Shown in pieces: positions 26,825-35,744 of a DNA stretch of 64,000 bases. The first letter of the stretch is position 1. Each line of letters begins with the position of its first letter. The position numbers and the translations under genes are program-made. The notes under the pieces are model-generated. The model was not told the origin of the DNA. It saw only the letters and a program-made list of their open reading frames with translations, and did no database searches. The DNA is from Flavobacteriaceae bacterium EG-1 (GTDB taxonomy: Bacteria > Bacteroidota > Bacteroidia > Flavobacteriales > Flavobacteriaceae), in contig NZ_WJPK01000004.1 in assembly GCF_009649685.1 (NCBI RefSeq), positions 1 to 64,000 on the forward strand. The letters run 5' to 3'.

Positions 26825-28927
26825 ATGACAATTAAGAAAAAGGCTCACTTTCAACAAATAAAGAAGATTCAGCTTTTTTTATTGCTGCTGATGTTTTATC
26901 AATTTGTAACGGCACAAGTAACTCCACTTGAAAAAGCGGCACTTCTTGCATTTTACAATGCGACCGACGGACCAAATTGGGTAAGTGAAAATGATGCTGA
27001 CCTTACTAACGATTGGGATTTTACCGGACCGGTGACAGACGATTGGTTTGGCATAACAATTAATGGTGGCCACGTAACAGGCCTAGATCTTAATTTAACC
27101 AACGATGTTGCAGGCAGCAATAATCTAGCAGGTATAATACCTAACCAGATTGGAGACTTACAATGGTTAACAATTCTCGATTTAGCAATTGGCGAACTAA
27201 CTGGCCCTATACCCTTAAGTATAACTACACTGACTGATTTACACACACTTAACCTTTTTAGTCATAACCTTTCAGGTACTATTCCTCCTTCAATTAGTAA
27301 TTTAACTGAATTACAGATTCTTTTTTTATCGCAAAATCAATTTACTGGTGAAATTCCGCTATCAATTACAACCATGTCTAAATTGAACAGGTTACAATTG
27401 AGAGCAAACAATTTATCAGGTGAAATTCCAATCGAAGTAACAAATATGTCTTCGCTAAGTGTCTTACAATTAGGAACAAATCAATTTACCGGTTTTATTT
27501 ATCCAGAATATGGTAATTTAACGAATCTTACCATTTTAGAACTAGAAAATAACTTACTAACAGGAGAGATTCCCGCAGAACTTGGTAACCTTACAAATCT
27601 AATTGACTTAAGAATTGGAACGCAAGATTTAACAGGAACTTTACCAGTTTCATTAAGAAATTTAGTCAATGCAAGACAAATTCATATTCAAAACACACTT
27701 ATAGATGGAGAAATACCAACAGAATATGAAGAACTCAGCAGTATAATTGAATTTTTGCTACATGAAAATCAATTGACAGGAGGTATTCCAGATTCCTTTG
27801 GCAATCTGACTACTTTAGAAAGGTTAGATTTACGAAACAATCAACTTACAGGGGCTATTCCTAATAGCTTTTCTTCACTGAATAATCTAAGGTATTTTGC
27901 GGTTTCCAATAATCAATTGGTTGGGTCTTTATCACCTGATTTTGCTACATTCATTAATCTCGAAACAATTTATATATCAGACAACCAACTGGAGGGGATG
28001 ATACCTGATTTCTCAACATTGCCCAACTTCAGATGGCTAATATTCAATAATAACCAATATCAATTTGGTGATTTTGAAAATCAATTCGACCAGTACAATG
28101 TCAACCTCTCAATTTTTAATGATAATCCTCAGGCAAAAGTTAATGACATTGAAATTTTAGATCATAATATTGGCGAGGATGTCATCTTAACCACAACAGT
28201 GAGTGGTGCTCAAAATCATTATTCATGGTATAAGGACGGGGTTTTGATTTCAGGAGCACCTGATAGCGCTACATTAACTTTAAACAATGTTCAAACCGGT
28301 GATGCTGGTGTGTATCACGCAGAAATAACTAGTGATATTGTTACTGATTTAACTTTAATTCGAAACGATATTACTTTAAATATCGGTTGCTCCAATCCAA
28401 CTGCAGACAATCTGGAAGATGTTATAGCTTGCGAGCCTTATGCATTACCGAAACTCTCGGTTGACAATTACTACTATACTGCGACCAATGCAGGTGGTAT
28501 CCAGCTCGATTCAGGAGAAGAAATAACAAGCTCTCAAACCCTTTATGTGTATACCGGAACAAATGGCTGTTACAATGAAAACAGTTTTACAATAACTATA
28601 AATCAGTCACTCTGTGAAGAAATACCAGAACCGGAAGCTGAACCTGGCCCAGAGAATCAATGTACAGTAGTTTTTCCAAATTTTTTCACACCAAATAACG
28701 ATGGTATACATGATAGGTATGCTCCAATTACACAAGCCTGTTCACCAACTGGAATATTCAGTATTTTTAATCGCTATGCTCAATTAGTATTTCAGACAAA
28801 CTCCTTGAGCAACACTTGGGATGGCACATTTAATGGACAACGCTTGCCAGCATCTGATTATTGGTACAAATTTGAGAGTGTAGAAAATAGAGAAGTCATC
28901 ACTGGTCATTTTTCGCTAAAACGATAG
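26825..28927 (+). CDS. Secreted leucine-rich-repeat protein with T9SS type B sorting domain
   Basis: A 700-residue exported protein. A hydrophobic signal ends near QFVTAQ, followed by the LRR-capping sequence EKAALLAFYNATDGPNW. Residues about 70-425 hold roughly a dozen 24-residue LRRs of the plant-like type (LxxLxLxxNxLTGEIPxxxxNLTxL). An Ig-like domain (about 430-515; HYSWYKDGVLISG, DAGVYHAEI), a short linker rich in Glu/Pro, and a type B C-terminal domain (FPNFFTPNNDGIHDRY, IFNRYAQLVFQ, GHFSLKR) follow. LRRs generally mediate protein or glycan binding, so a surface binding protein is likely. Last of five consecutive type B cargo genes; uvrB follows after 58 bp but is probably unrelated. 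Confidence 0.88.
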   Translation: MTIKKKAHFQQIKKIQLFLLLLMFYQFVTAQVTPLEKAALLAFYNATDGPNWVSENDADLTNDWDFTGPVTDDWFGITINGGHVTGLDLNLTNDVAGSNNLAGIIPNQIGDLQWLTILDLAIGELTGPIPLSITTLTDLHTLNLFSHNLSGTIPPSISNLTELQILFLSQNQFTGEIPLSITTMSKLNRLQLRANNLSGEIPIEVTNMSSLSVLQLGTNQFTGFIYPEYGNLTNLTILELENNLLTGEIPAELGNLTNLIDLRIGTQDLTGTLPVSLRNLVNARQIHIQNTLIDGEIPTEYEELSSIIEFLLHENQLTGGIPDSFGNLTTLERLDLRNNQLTGAIPNSFSSLNNLRYFAVSNNQLVGSLSPDFATFINLETIYISDNQLEGMIPDFSTLPNFRWLIFNNNQYQFGDFENQFDQYNVNLSIFNDNPQAKVNDIEILDHNIGEDVILTTTVSGAQNHYSWYKDGVLISGAPDSATLTLNNVQTGDAGVYHAEITSDIVTDLTLIRNDITLNIGCSNPTADNLEDVIACEPYALPKLSVDNYYYTATNAGGIQLDSGEEITSSQTLYVYTGTNGCYNENSFTITINQSLCEEIPEPEAEPGPENQCTVVFPNFFTPNNDGIHDRYAPITQACSPTGIFSIFNRYAQLVFQTNSLSNTWDGTFNGQRLPASDYWYKFESVENREVITGHFSLKR

Positions 28928-28985
28928 TTTTAAAATATTCAATTCCATTTAGGCCAAAACCATTCGTCTTTTGTAATTTTAAAGT

Positions 28986-30971
28986 ATGAAATTTAAAATT
29001 GTTTCAGATTTTCAACCTACTGGTGATCAACCACAAGCAATTCAACAATTAGTTGAAGGCATAAATACCAATGAACGCTATCAAACGCTTCTCGGAGTAA
29101 CTGGGTCTGGAAAGACTTTCACAGTTGCTAATGTCATAAAAGAAGTACAAAGGCCTACTTTAATCTTAGCACATAATAAAACCCTAGCCGCTCAATTGTA
29201 CTCAGAATTTAAACAGTTTTTTCCCGATAATGCTGTTGAATATTTTGTTTCATATTACGACTATTACCAACCCGAAGCATTTATTCCTACTACTGGATTA
29301 TATATTGAGAAAGATTTATCAATAAATGAGGATATAGAAAAATTACGTTTGAGCACAACCTCCTCCCTACTCTCTGGCAGAAGAGATGTATTGGTTATTG
29401 CTTCTGTTTCTTGTTTGTACGGAATTGGAAATCCCGTGGAATTTCAAAAAAATGTTATCCGTATTGAAAAAGACCAAGTAATAGCGCGAACAAAATTTCT
29501 CCATCAATTAGTCCAAGGTTTATATTCGAGAACAACAGCAGACTTTAGAAATGGAAATTTTAGGGTTAAAGGTGATGTAGTGGATGTTTTCCCAGGTTAT
29601 GCCGATCATGCGTTTCGTATTCACTTTTTTGGTGATGAAATTGAAGAAATTGAAGCTTTTGATCCCTTTAATAATACTATAATTGAGACTTATGAGACGT
29701 TAAATATTTATCCTGCCAATATGTTTGTTACTTCTCAAGATGTACTTCAGAATGCTATTCATAACATTCAAGATGATATGGTTGCTCAGGTAGCCTATTT
29801 TAAAGAAATAGGCAAACACTTAGAAGCCAAAAGATTAGAAGAAAGAACAAGTTTTGATCTTGAAATGATTCGGGAATTAGGGTACTGTTCTGGTATTGAA
29901 AATTATTCAAGATATTTAGATGGTCGTGAAGCTGGAACTAGACCTTTTTGTTTGATAGATTATTTTCCAGATGATTATTTAATGGTAATTGATGAAAGCC
30001 ATGTAACGATACCGCAAGTTCATGCCATGTATGGTGGTGATCGTTCTCGAAAAGAAAACCTTGTTGAATATGGATTCCGTTTGCCAGCAGCAATGGACAA
30101 TAGACCTTTGAAGTTTGAAGAATTTGAAGCACTACAAAATCAAATAATCTACGTAAGTGCCACTCCTGCAGATTATGAATTACAATTAAGTCAAGGAGTT
30201 TATGTTGAACAAGTAATTCGTCCTACAGGTCTACTAGATCCTATTATTGAGGTACGACCAAGCCTAAATCAAATTGACGATTTAGTTGAAGAAATACAAC
30301 AAAGAGTTGAAAAAGATGAGCGTACGCTAGTTACAACACTTACAAAAAGAATGGCAGAAGAACTCGCAAAATACCTGACTCGAATTAATGTTCGTTGTCG
30401 TTACATTCATAGTGATGTAGATACCTTAGAACGGGTTGAAATTATGCAAGATTTACGAAAAGGAATTTTTGATGTCCTAATAGGTGTAAATTTATTGCGA
30501 GAAGGCTTAGACTTACCTGAGGTCTCTTTAGTAGCTATTTTAGATGCTGATAAAGAAGGTTTTCTTAGAAGCAACCGTTCGTTAACACAAACCGTCGGAA
30601 GGGCCGCGAGAAATCTTAATGGACTTGCTATAATGTATGCTGATAAAATTACAGCTAGCATGCAGAAAACAATCGATGAAACCAATTACAGACGTGAAAA
30701 ACAAATTGCTTATAACACTAAGCATAATTTAGTACCCAAGGCATTAAACAAAAGTCTCGATAGTGTTCTTTCAAAAAATTCCGTTTCTACCTATCACTTC
30801 GAAAAAGAAGAAATGCGGGCAGCAGAACCTGATATGGATTATTTGACTAAAGAACAAATTGAAAAATTAATTCGATCGAAAAGAAAAGAAATGGAAAAGG
30901 CAGCTAAGGATTTAGATTTCATGAATGCCGCTAAACTTCGAGATGAAATTAAAATTTTACAAGAAAAATAA
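28986..30971 (+). CDS. uvrB: Excinuclease ABC subunit B
   Basis: A 661-residue DNA-repair helicase-like subunit of the UvrABC nucleotide-excision system, of normal length. Visible motifs: Walker A GVTGSGKTFT near residue 40; the beta-hairpin region YYDYYQPEAF with EKDLSINEDIEKLRLSTTSSLL; DEAD-like VIDESHV; YVSATPADYE; helicase VI-type RSLTQTVGRAARN; and a C-terminal UVR domain (EEIEKLIRSKRKEMEKAAKDLDFMNAAKLRDEI-like) that contacts UvrC. uvrA and uvrC are not in the window. It is monocistronic. The upstream TAATTTTA differs from the -7 consensus at one base. Confidence 0.97.
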   Translation: MKFKIVSDFQPTGDQPQAIQQLVEGINTNERYQTLLGVTGSGKTFTVANVIKEVQRPTLILAHNKTLAAQLYSEFKQFFPDNAVEYFVSYYDYYQPEAFIPTTGLYIEKDLSINEDIEKLRLSTTSSLLSGRRDVLVIASVSCLYGIGNPVEFQKNVIRIEKDQVIARTKFLHQLVQGLYSRTTADFRNGNFRVKGDVVDVFPGYADHAFRIHFFGDEIEEIEAFDPFNNTIIETYETLNIYPANMFVTSQDVLQNAIHNIQDDMVAQVAYFKEIGKHLEAKRLEERTSFDLEMIRELGYCSGIENYSRYLDGREAGTRPFCLIDYFPDDYLMVIDESHVTIPQVHAMYGGDRSRKENLVEYGFRLPAAMDNRPLKFEEFEALQNQIIYVSATPADYELQLSQGVYVEQVIRPTGLLDPIIEVRPSLNQIDDLVEEIQQRVEKDERTLVTTLTKRMAEELAKYLTRINVRCRYIHSDVDTLERVEIMQDLRKGIFDVLIGVNLLREGLDLPEVSLVAILDADKEGFLRSNRSLTQTVGRAARNLNGLAIMYADKITASMQKTIDETNYRREKQIAYNTKHNLVPKALNKSLDSVLSKNSVSTYHFEKEEMRAAEPDMDYLTKEQIEKLIRSKRKEMEKAAKDLDFMNAAKLRDEIKILQEK

Positions 30972-31422
30972 TTGCTTTTTTGGCAAAATCAGACAAAGAT
31001 GTAAGCACTAATAATTTAATTTTCAAACAGTTAATTTAATAGTGATTTTCAAGTCTCATTTTTAGAATTATATTCATAAATTAGCATACTCATATAATAA
31101 TAATTATTTGCTTTCTTCAATTATTATTATTTATAAAAATAAGATTTCTCCAAAAAAATGAAACCAACATCTATTTATTGAATTTAAAATTGGTTTTTAA
31201 ATTATCACTTCATTTAAAGCTATATAGACAATTGAAATAGAATTATATATGAATTATTTTTAGACTTGTCTAAATTATATAATTTATTGAATCATAGAAG
31301 ATTATAGTGTATATGTTAGTTTTTTTCATGAATATATTAATACGTAGTAATCTATAATTTCTTTTATTCAAGATGAGGATTTATTGTATTATTTTCATCC
31401 TATTTTTTATACAGTTTCATAC
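30972..31422. other. AT-rich intergenic region, no gene seen
   Basis: About 450 bp between uvrB and the hsp20 terminator. It contains a short perfect inverted repeat TTTAGAC-TT-GTCTAAA at 31259-31274, otherwise AT-rich sequence. Small ORFs here have no signal peptide or composition that would support a gene. Confidence 0.5.
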
Positions 31423-31454
31423 AAAAAAAAGCACCCCTATTTTAGGGGTGCTTT
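31423..31454 (-). terminator. Intrinsic terminator of hsp20
   Basis: Stem GCACCCCTA / TAGGGGTGC with loop TTT (31431-31451), flanked by an A-run on the left, which is a U-tract of eight on the minus strand. It ends about 60 bp after the hsp20 stop. Confidence 0.9.
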
Positions 31455-31513
31455 AATAAACAACCAACCAACTTTACATTATTCATGAAAAATGAAAATG
31501 TAAATTCTTTTAC

Positions 31514-31939
31514 TTAATCCAATAAGATATTTCTTTTAGGTTTAGGTAATGCTTCCTCTTTTTTTGGAATACTAAACTTTAATATTCCATTTTCATATTC
31601 TGCTTTTATTTTTTCTTCGTCAATAGTTTCCGGTAAGGTAAAAGCTCTTCTAAATGAGGTGAAACCAAATTCTTTTCTCGCATACTTTTCGTTAGATTCT
31701 TCGGTCACTGTTTTTACTTCAGCTGATACAGTAAGTACATTACTATCTACTTCTATTTTAAAATCTTCCTTTTTTCTACCAGGAACCGATAATGTAAGCT
31801 CAAAATCTTTTTCGTTTTCTTTGATATTTACCGGTGGAACTTTAAAATTTAAATTTTCTATACCTCCAAACCAATCTGGTTTTAATATTTCATTTATTAA
31901 TTCAGGAAATAACATATGACTTCTTTTTACTATGCTCAT
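31514..31939 (-). CDS. Hsp20/alpha-crystallin family small heat-shock protein
   Basis: A 141-residue cytoplasmic chaperone. The alpha-crystallin domain spans about residues 35-130 (PPVNIKENEKDFELTLSVPGRKKEDFKIEVDSNVLTVSAE, then EFGFTSFRRAFTLPETIDEEKIKAEYENGILKFSIPK). The C-terminus KPKRNILLD carries an I-x-L-like tail that could mediate oligomer contacts. The N-terminal arm is short. It prevents aggregation of unfolding proteins. Monocistronic, with a strong terminator. Upstream, TATAATTTGA on the minus strand (31984-31993) lies about 46 bp before the start at nearly the same spacing as a copy before ferritin. A half CIRCE-like word is discussed among the rejected items. Confidence 0.93.
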   Translation of the reverse strand: MSIVKRSHMLFPELINEILKPDWFGGIENLNFKVPPVNIKENEKDFELTLSVPGRKKEDFKIEVDSNVLTVSAEVKTVTEESNEKYARKEFGFTSFRRAFTLPETIDEEKIKAEYENGILKFSIPKKEEALPKPKRNILLD

Positions 31940-32073
31940 GATATATTTTTTATTTGTTAAACTTCAATTGCGATATTGAGAAGTCAAATTATATACCAAC
32001 ATAAAAAATGCGTCATTTTGACATTGTTTAGCACTAACAAGATGTCATAATGTCATTATCTGGATTAGGCAAA

Positions 32074-32475
32074 TTAATTATAATGTGCTTTGAAGATATT
32101 GATAAGCACTTTTGGTGGCACTATTTTATTAGGATATTGATGCATTATAGACAAAACCTGTTGTATTGCTGAAGGTGGCAATCCCATTCCTAAGCCAACA
32201 TTATGAATTTTACTTACTTCAACTTCATCTTGTTCTTCATCTACATTCATTAAAAGCACTAGTCGATGAAATTGAAGTATACGATCTGCTTGAGATTTAG
32301 GAATTATGTGTTTACTACTCTCCTTCAACAACATTTCAAATGTATTGCGACTTACACCTAATTGTCCTGCGACACTTAAAAGGAAGTTATATTCAGATTC
32401 CTTAATGGTTTTATCTACACGAGCAAACGAAATCATTTCAGATAAAATACTAAGTTTTTCTTCGTAAGTGCTCAT
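32074..32475 (-). CDS. TerB-like family protein
   Basis: A 133-residue soluble, all-helical protein. The pattern EKLSILSEMISFARVDKTIKESEYNFLLSVAGQLGVSRNTFEMLL (residues about 6-50) is that of the TerB/DjlA-N-like fold: an acidic-residue-bearing helical bundle often found near tellurite-resistance or stress genes. The second half (LLMNVDEEQDEVEVSKIHNVGLGMGLPPSAIQQVLSIM) repeats the helical pattern. Such proteins have been labelled excinuclease-related in some annotations, which the sequence does not support. No other ter genes are nearby. Possibly transcribed just ahead of hsp20 on the same strand, 134 bp apart. Function unknown. Confidence 0.7.
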   Translation of the reverse strand: MSTYEEKLSILSEMISFARVDKTIKESEYNFLLSVAGQLGVSRNTFEMLLKESSKHIIPKSQADRILQFHRLVLLMNVDEEQDEVEVSKIHNVGLGMGLPPSAIQQVLSIMHQYPNKIVPPKVLINIFKAHYN

Positions 32476-32552
32476 TTTTTAGGCTTGAGAATTATAATCA
32501 CTACTTTAATAACAGAAAAAAGCTAGCTTTCGTATAAATAATCTGCTTAAAA

Positions 32553-32584
32553 CAAGGTAATTACCTCTAGTATGTTTTACCTTG
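32553..32584. promoter_or_regulatory. Triple AGGTAA half-site array before the DUF1456 gene
   Basis: AGGTAATTACCT (32555-32566) is a perfect 12-bp palindrome. A further TTACCTTG (32577-32584) mirrors CAAGGTAA (32553-32560). This gives three half-sites in 32 bp, ending 21 bp before the ATG at 32606 and overlapping the likely promoter region: an operator candidate. Confidence 0.4.
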
Positions 32585-32605
32585 CAATAGCAATAAATTA
32601 AGACT

Positions 32606-32965
32606 ATGACAAACAACGATGTGTTGAAAAAATTAAGAGTTGCTTTGCGTCTCCGTGATGATGAAATTGTTGAAATTTTAGCCTTGGTAGATTTTAAAAT
32701 TTCTAAAAGTGAATTAGGTGCGCTTTTTAGAAATGAAGACCACCCTAATTATCGCGAATGTGGTGATCAAATATTACGTAATTTTTTAAATGGTTTGGTT
32801 TTACATTTACGAGGTACAAAAGAAAACCCACTTATTCCTGGAGAAGTATTACTTAAAATGAAAACTAAAAGCAAACCCAAACAAACTCAGAATAAAAGTA
32901 AGCCAAAATCGAATAAACAAGCAGACCTTAGCTATGTTAAATATAAAAACAAGAAAAAATCCTAA
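32606..32965 (+). CDS. DUF1456 family protein with basic tail
   Basis: A 119-residue protein. Residues 1-70 (NNDVLKKLRVALRLRDDEIVEILALVDFKISKSELGALFRNEDHPNYRECGDQILRNFLNGLVLHLRG) match one DUF1456 unit. Escherichia coli YehS-type proteins carry two such units in about 156 residues, so this one is single-unit. A Lys/Gln/Asn-rich tail (about 85-119) replaces the second unit and would suit nucleic-acid contact. Function of the family is unknown. A hairpin terminator overlaps its stop codon. Confidence 0.8.
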   Translation: MTNNDVLKKLRVALRLRDDEIVEILALVDFKISKSELGALFRNEDHPNYRECGDQILRNFLNGLVLHLRGTKENPLIPGEVLLKMKTKSKPKQTQNKSKPKSNKQADLSYVKYKNKKKS

Positions 32966-32996
32966 GTAAGATAAATTTACCACTCAGGATTTTTTT
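32954..32996 (+). terminator. Terminator overlapping the stop of the DUF1456 gene
   Basis: Left arm 32954-32967 (AAAAAATCCTAAGT) and right arm 32982-32995 pair over 14 bp with one mismatch around a 14-nt loop, ending in a T-run. The A-run on the left makes it work for the minus strand as well, where the gene at 33015 ends nearby only by convergence. Confidence 0.65.
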
Positions 32997-33014
32997 CTAA
33001 AAAATTTCAATTTT

Positions 33015-33350
33015 CTATTCTTCTACTCGAATAGCTATAGTATACAACTTTCCTTCCTTGACTTCTTTTAAAGCTACTTTTTTATAATTTAATTTTGCTT
33101 TCACAAAAGATTCAAGCTTGTCGTTCTTTGTATCAACTGACATTACCACAATTTCGCCTTCATTATTTAAAGTGAAACGAACTTGTGCTGATTGATTAAC
33201 AATATACTCGCTCAACTCATTGTCTTTTAAAATTTCAGAAATTTGCTCTGATAAACTCTTTGTTGGTTCGTTGCTGTTTACTTCATTTGCAAAAATACTC
33301 CCTGTGAAAAGTAACATTGCAGCTACCATAACTAAACTTAATTTTCTCAT
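33015..33350 (-). CDS. Small exported protein, function unknown
   Basis: A 111-residue protein with a clear signal peptide (MRKLSLVMVAAMLLFTGSIFA). The mature part (residues about 22-111) has a helix (SLSEQISEILKDNELSEYI) followed by a beta-alpha-beta-like segment: AQVRFTLNNEGEIVVMSVDTKNDKLESFVKAKLNYKKVAL. That segment resembles the C-terminal fold of TonB-type or energy-transducer-like periplasmic proteins, where a new value is read against a reference. No Cys and no lipobox, so probably periplasmic. I do not recognise a named family. It is convergent with the DUF1456 gene. Confidence 0.75.
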   Translation of the reverse strand: MRKLSLVMVAAMLLFTGSIFANEVNSNEPTKSLSEQISEILKDNELSEYIVNQSAQVRFTLNNEGEIVVMSVDTKNDKLESFVKAKLNYKKVALKEVKEGKLYTIAIRVEE

Positions 33351-33604
33351 GACTTTTGTTTTTTTGTCCCGACGATTATCGGATGATTAATAATTGATTG
33401 ATAAAATGATGAATAAAAACCTATTAATAGGCTTCTGTTAAAAAGACGATTCTAAATTATAAATGTTACAGCCACATTTTATTTTAACACAATTTTAAAG
33501 AACAATTCTTAGAAATTTGCGTTCAAAAATAAATTTAAAATCTACTATAACTATATATTTATATTGACCTTAACCAAAATATAATACGGTTACAATTTAG
33601 TCAC

Positions 33605-33631
33605 AAAAAAAGGCTGTGAATTAACACAGCC
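33605..33631 (-). terminator. Intrinsic terminator of sucC
   Basis: GGCTGTG (33612-33618), loop AATTAA, CACAGCC (33625-33631), with seven A on the left forming the minus-strand U-tract. It lies 28 bp past the sucC stop. The neighbouring 33351-33604 stretch holds only AT-rich leader sequence and a 12-bp palindrome CCTATTAATAGG at 33420. Confidence 0.9.
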
Positions 33632-33658
33632 CTAAAATAATTTATAATTTTTGAAGAA

Positions 33659-34852
33659 TTATGCCAACACTTCTTTAACCTTATCAGCTGCTTCTTGAAA
33701 CTGAACTGCAGAATGAACAGCAAGTCCAGAATTATCAATAATTTCTTTCGCTAACTCAGCGTTTGTTCCTTGCAATCTAACAATAATTGGAACTTGTATT
33801 GCATCACCCATATTTTTATAAGCATCCACAACACCCTGAGCAACACGATCACAACGAACGATTCCTCCAAAGATGTTAATAAGAATCGCTTTTACATTTG
33901 GGTCTTTTAAAATGATTCTAAAGGCTTCCTCTACCCTTTTAGCATCTGCTGTACCTCCAACATCTAAAAAATTTGCAGGTTCACCACCAGCCATTTTAAT
34001 TAAATCCATTGTTGCCATTGCCAATCCAGCTCCATTCACCATACAGCCTACATTACCATCTAAATCAACATAACTTAATCCAACTTTACCTGCCTCAACT
34101 TCGATTGGATTCTCTTCACGTAAATCACGCATTTCTGCATATTGCTTTCTACGGAATAACGCATTATCATCAATGGTTACTTTGGCATCAACAGCCATAA
34201 TCTTGTCGTCTGAAGTTTTCAAGACAGGATTAATTTCAAACATACTTGAATCACTTTCAACATATGCTTTATATAAACTTGAAACAAATTTCGTCATTTC
34301 CTTAAAAGCAGTACCAGACAAACCTAGATTGAATGCAATCTTTCTAGCCTGAAAAGGCAAGATGCCAGTGGCAGGATCAATTTCTTCCGTAAAAATCAAA
34401 TGAGGTGTACTTTCAGCAACCTCTTCAATATCCATACCTCCTTCGGTAGAATACATAATCATATTACGACCTGTACCACGATTTAATAAAACTGACATAT
34501 AAAATTCACTAGTCTCACTATCACCCGGATAATAAACATCTTCAGCTACCAATACTTGATGTACTTTTTTACCCTCTGCAGATGTTTGGGGCGTAATCAA
34601 GTTCATTCCAATAATTTGTCCTGCTATTTCTTCAACTTCTTTCAAGTTTTTGGCAAGTTTCACCCCACCACCTTTACCACGACCACCTGCATGTACTTGT
34701 GCTTTAATTACGTGCCAGCCTGTACCGGTTTCCTCAGTTAATTTTTTTGCAGCTTCAACTGCTTCATTAGCACTTTGGGCTACAATACCGCGTTGTATAC
34801 GCACTCCAAAACTTGCTAAAATTTCTTTTCCTTGATATTCGTGAAGATTCAT
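33659..34852 (-). CDS. sucC: Succinyl-CoA synthetase (ADP-forming) beta subunit
   Basis: A 397-residue ATP-grasp enzyme of the TCA cycle that makes succinate and ATP (or GTP) from succinyl-CoA with the alpha subunit SucD, which is not in this window. Landmarks: [17 protein letters not shown] start; [17 protein letters not shown] nucleotide-binding loop (about 51-67); FEINPV metal-site motif; and the ligase segment [17 protein letters not shown] (about 319-335). Normal length. It has its own promoter (34879-34908) and terminator, so it is monocistronic here. Confidence 0.96.
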   Translation of the reverse strand: MNLHEYQGKEILASFGVRIQRGIVAQSANEAVEAAKKLTEETGTGWHVIKAQVHAGGRGKGGGVKLAKNLKEVEEIAGQIIGMNLITPQTSAEGKKVHQVLVAEDVYYPGDSETSEFYMSVLLNRGTGRNMIMYSTEGGMDIEEVAESTPHLIFTEEIDPATGILPFQARKIAFNLGLSGTAFKEMTKFVSSLYKAYVESDSSMFEINPVLKTSDDKIMAVDAKVTIDDNALFRRKQYAEMRDLREENPIEVEAGKVGLSYVDLDGNVGCMVNGAGLAMATMDLIKMAGGEPANFLDVGGTADAKRVEEAFRIILKDPNVKAILINIFGGIVRCDRVAQGVVDAYKNMGDAIQVPIIVRLQGTNAELAKEIIDNSGLAVHSAVQFQEAADKVKEVLA

Positions 34853-34878
34853 TGATTAAAGGTATATATGTTCGTCTG

Positions 34879-34908
34879 CAAAAATAGGAAACGAGGACCG
34901 ATTTACAA
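34879..34908 (-). promoter_or_regulatory. Promoter of sucC
   Basis: On the minus strand TTG (34906-34908), a 19-nt spacer, then TATTTTTG (34879-34886), an exact TAnnTTTG. Transcription would begin near 34875, leaving a leader of about 23 nt. Confidence 0.65.
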
Positions 34909-34945
34909 GCATGATGATCTAAAAAGCGATGTATGACGAAAAAAA

Positions 34946-35578
34946 TTATAAATTTTTAAAATCCAGAGGGTCAAAATTTTTAAAATGACCATTCAGTTCA
35001 ATGGTCTTTTTGGTACGACCCACTTCTTTTAAAACTGCAATTGTTGAGAGCAAATGTGATTTTATAAATGAAAGCCTTTCACTTTCTTTTACTAATTGCA
35101 GTAATTGAAATTCTTGCTCAAAAGATAAGCCCATTTTGTGCGCCAAAATGTAACTATTAAATTTATCCAATGGAATAGGTGTAAAGGGCACATCCATTAA
35201 ATCATAAAGTTGTTCAATTTTATTTAAAACTCTGCGACGCATAACATCATTCGCATCATTTACAGTATCTAGAAATTGTACTTCACCCCCTGAATATAAT
35301 TTATTGGGCATTTGTCTTTCAAAAGATAATATTTTAAAGGCTTGGCGAGCAACACAGGTAACATCCATTGCACCATTTTCATATGTAGTTACAACTTCTA
35401 CCAATTGAACTTCTGTACCATAAGCAACGGTATCGTAAATATAAACCGGTATTCCAAAAGTTAAGGCCTCCTTACGGCAATCATGTATTAACTCTTTATA
35501 GCGTTCTTCAAAAATATGTAAGGGTACAGTTTCACCTGGATAGAAAACAGATTGTAATGGAAATAATGGTAACTTCAT
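34946..35578 (-). CDS. LON peptidase substrate-binding-domain protein
   Basis: A 210-residue soluble protein. It consists of a LON N-terminal (substrate-binding) domain only: MKLPLFPLQSVFYPGETVPLHIFEERYKELI (residues 1-31), with IPVYIYD, the YGGEVQFL-like strand and a helical second half ending FIKSHLLSTIAVLKEV. There is no AAA+ ATPase and no Ser-Lys protease domain, so it is not a protease. Stand-alone LON-domain proteins are common in Bacteroidota and their function is unclear. It lies 94 bp upstream of the sucC start with sucC's promoter between, so transcription is separate. Confidence 0.85.
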   Translation of the reverse strand: MKLPLFPLQSVFYPGETVPLHIFEERYKELIHDCRKEALTFGIPVYIYDTVAYGTEVQLVEVVTTYENGAMDVTCVARQAFKILSFERQMPNKLYSGGEVQFLDTVNDANDVMRRRVLNKIEQLYDLMDVPFTPIPLDKFNSYILAHKMGLSFEQEFQLLQLVKESERLSFIKSHLLSTIAVLKEVGRTKKTIELNGHFKNFDPLDFKNL

Positions 35579-35646
35579 TTATTCTAATTAAGAATTTAAA
35601 AATACAATTCAATGCGCAACCCTACAAGTACAAAATTTTAAATTGT

Positions 35647-35654
35647 TATATTTG
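35647..35654 (+). promoter_or_regulatory. -7 promoter element of lysA
   Basis: TATATTTG is an exact TAnnTTTG match about 90 bp before the ATG at 35745. The implied leader of roughly 85 nt shows no obvious lysine-riboswitch fold. No -33 match at the expected distance. Confidence 0.4.
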
Positions 35655-35744
35655 TAACTTTTTGTTGTATTTTTTATTATGTTGGTATTATTTTTTGCTG
35701 AATAGCGTTTAACAAACTAGATTTGCAATAAATACTACCACAAT

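Noticed and set aside
31373-31456. 27-codon plus-strand ORF starting MRIYCIIFILFF
   Set aside because: It runs through the hsp20 terminator hairpin and ends in it; composition only reflects AT richness.
32019-32047. CIRCE-like half-site TTAGCACT and a GACAT/ATGTC inverted repeat between hsp20 and the TerB-like gene
   Set aside because: CIRCE needs a second half GAGTGCTAA nine bases away, which is absent. The other repeat has gaps in pairing. Not enough to call an HrcA operator.
32074-32475. Annotation of the TerB-like gene as an excinuclease subunit because uvrB lies nearby
   Set aside because: The 133-residue helical protein has no helicase or UVR motif; proximity to uvrB is not evidence.
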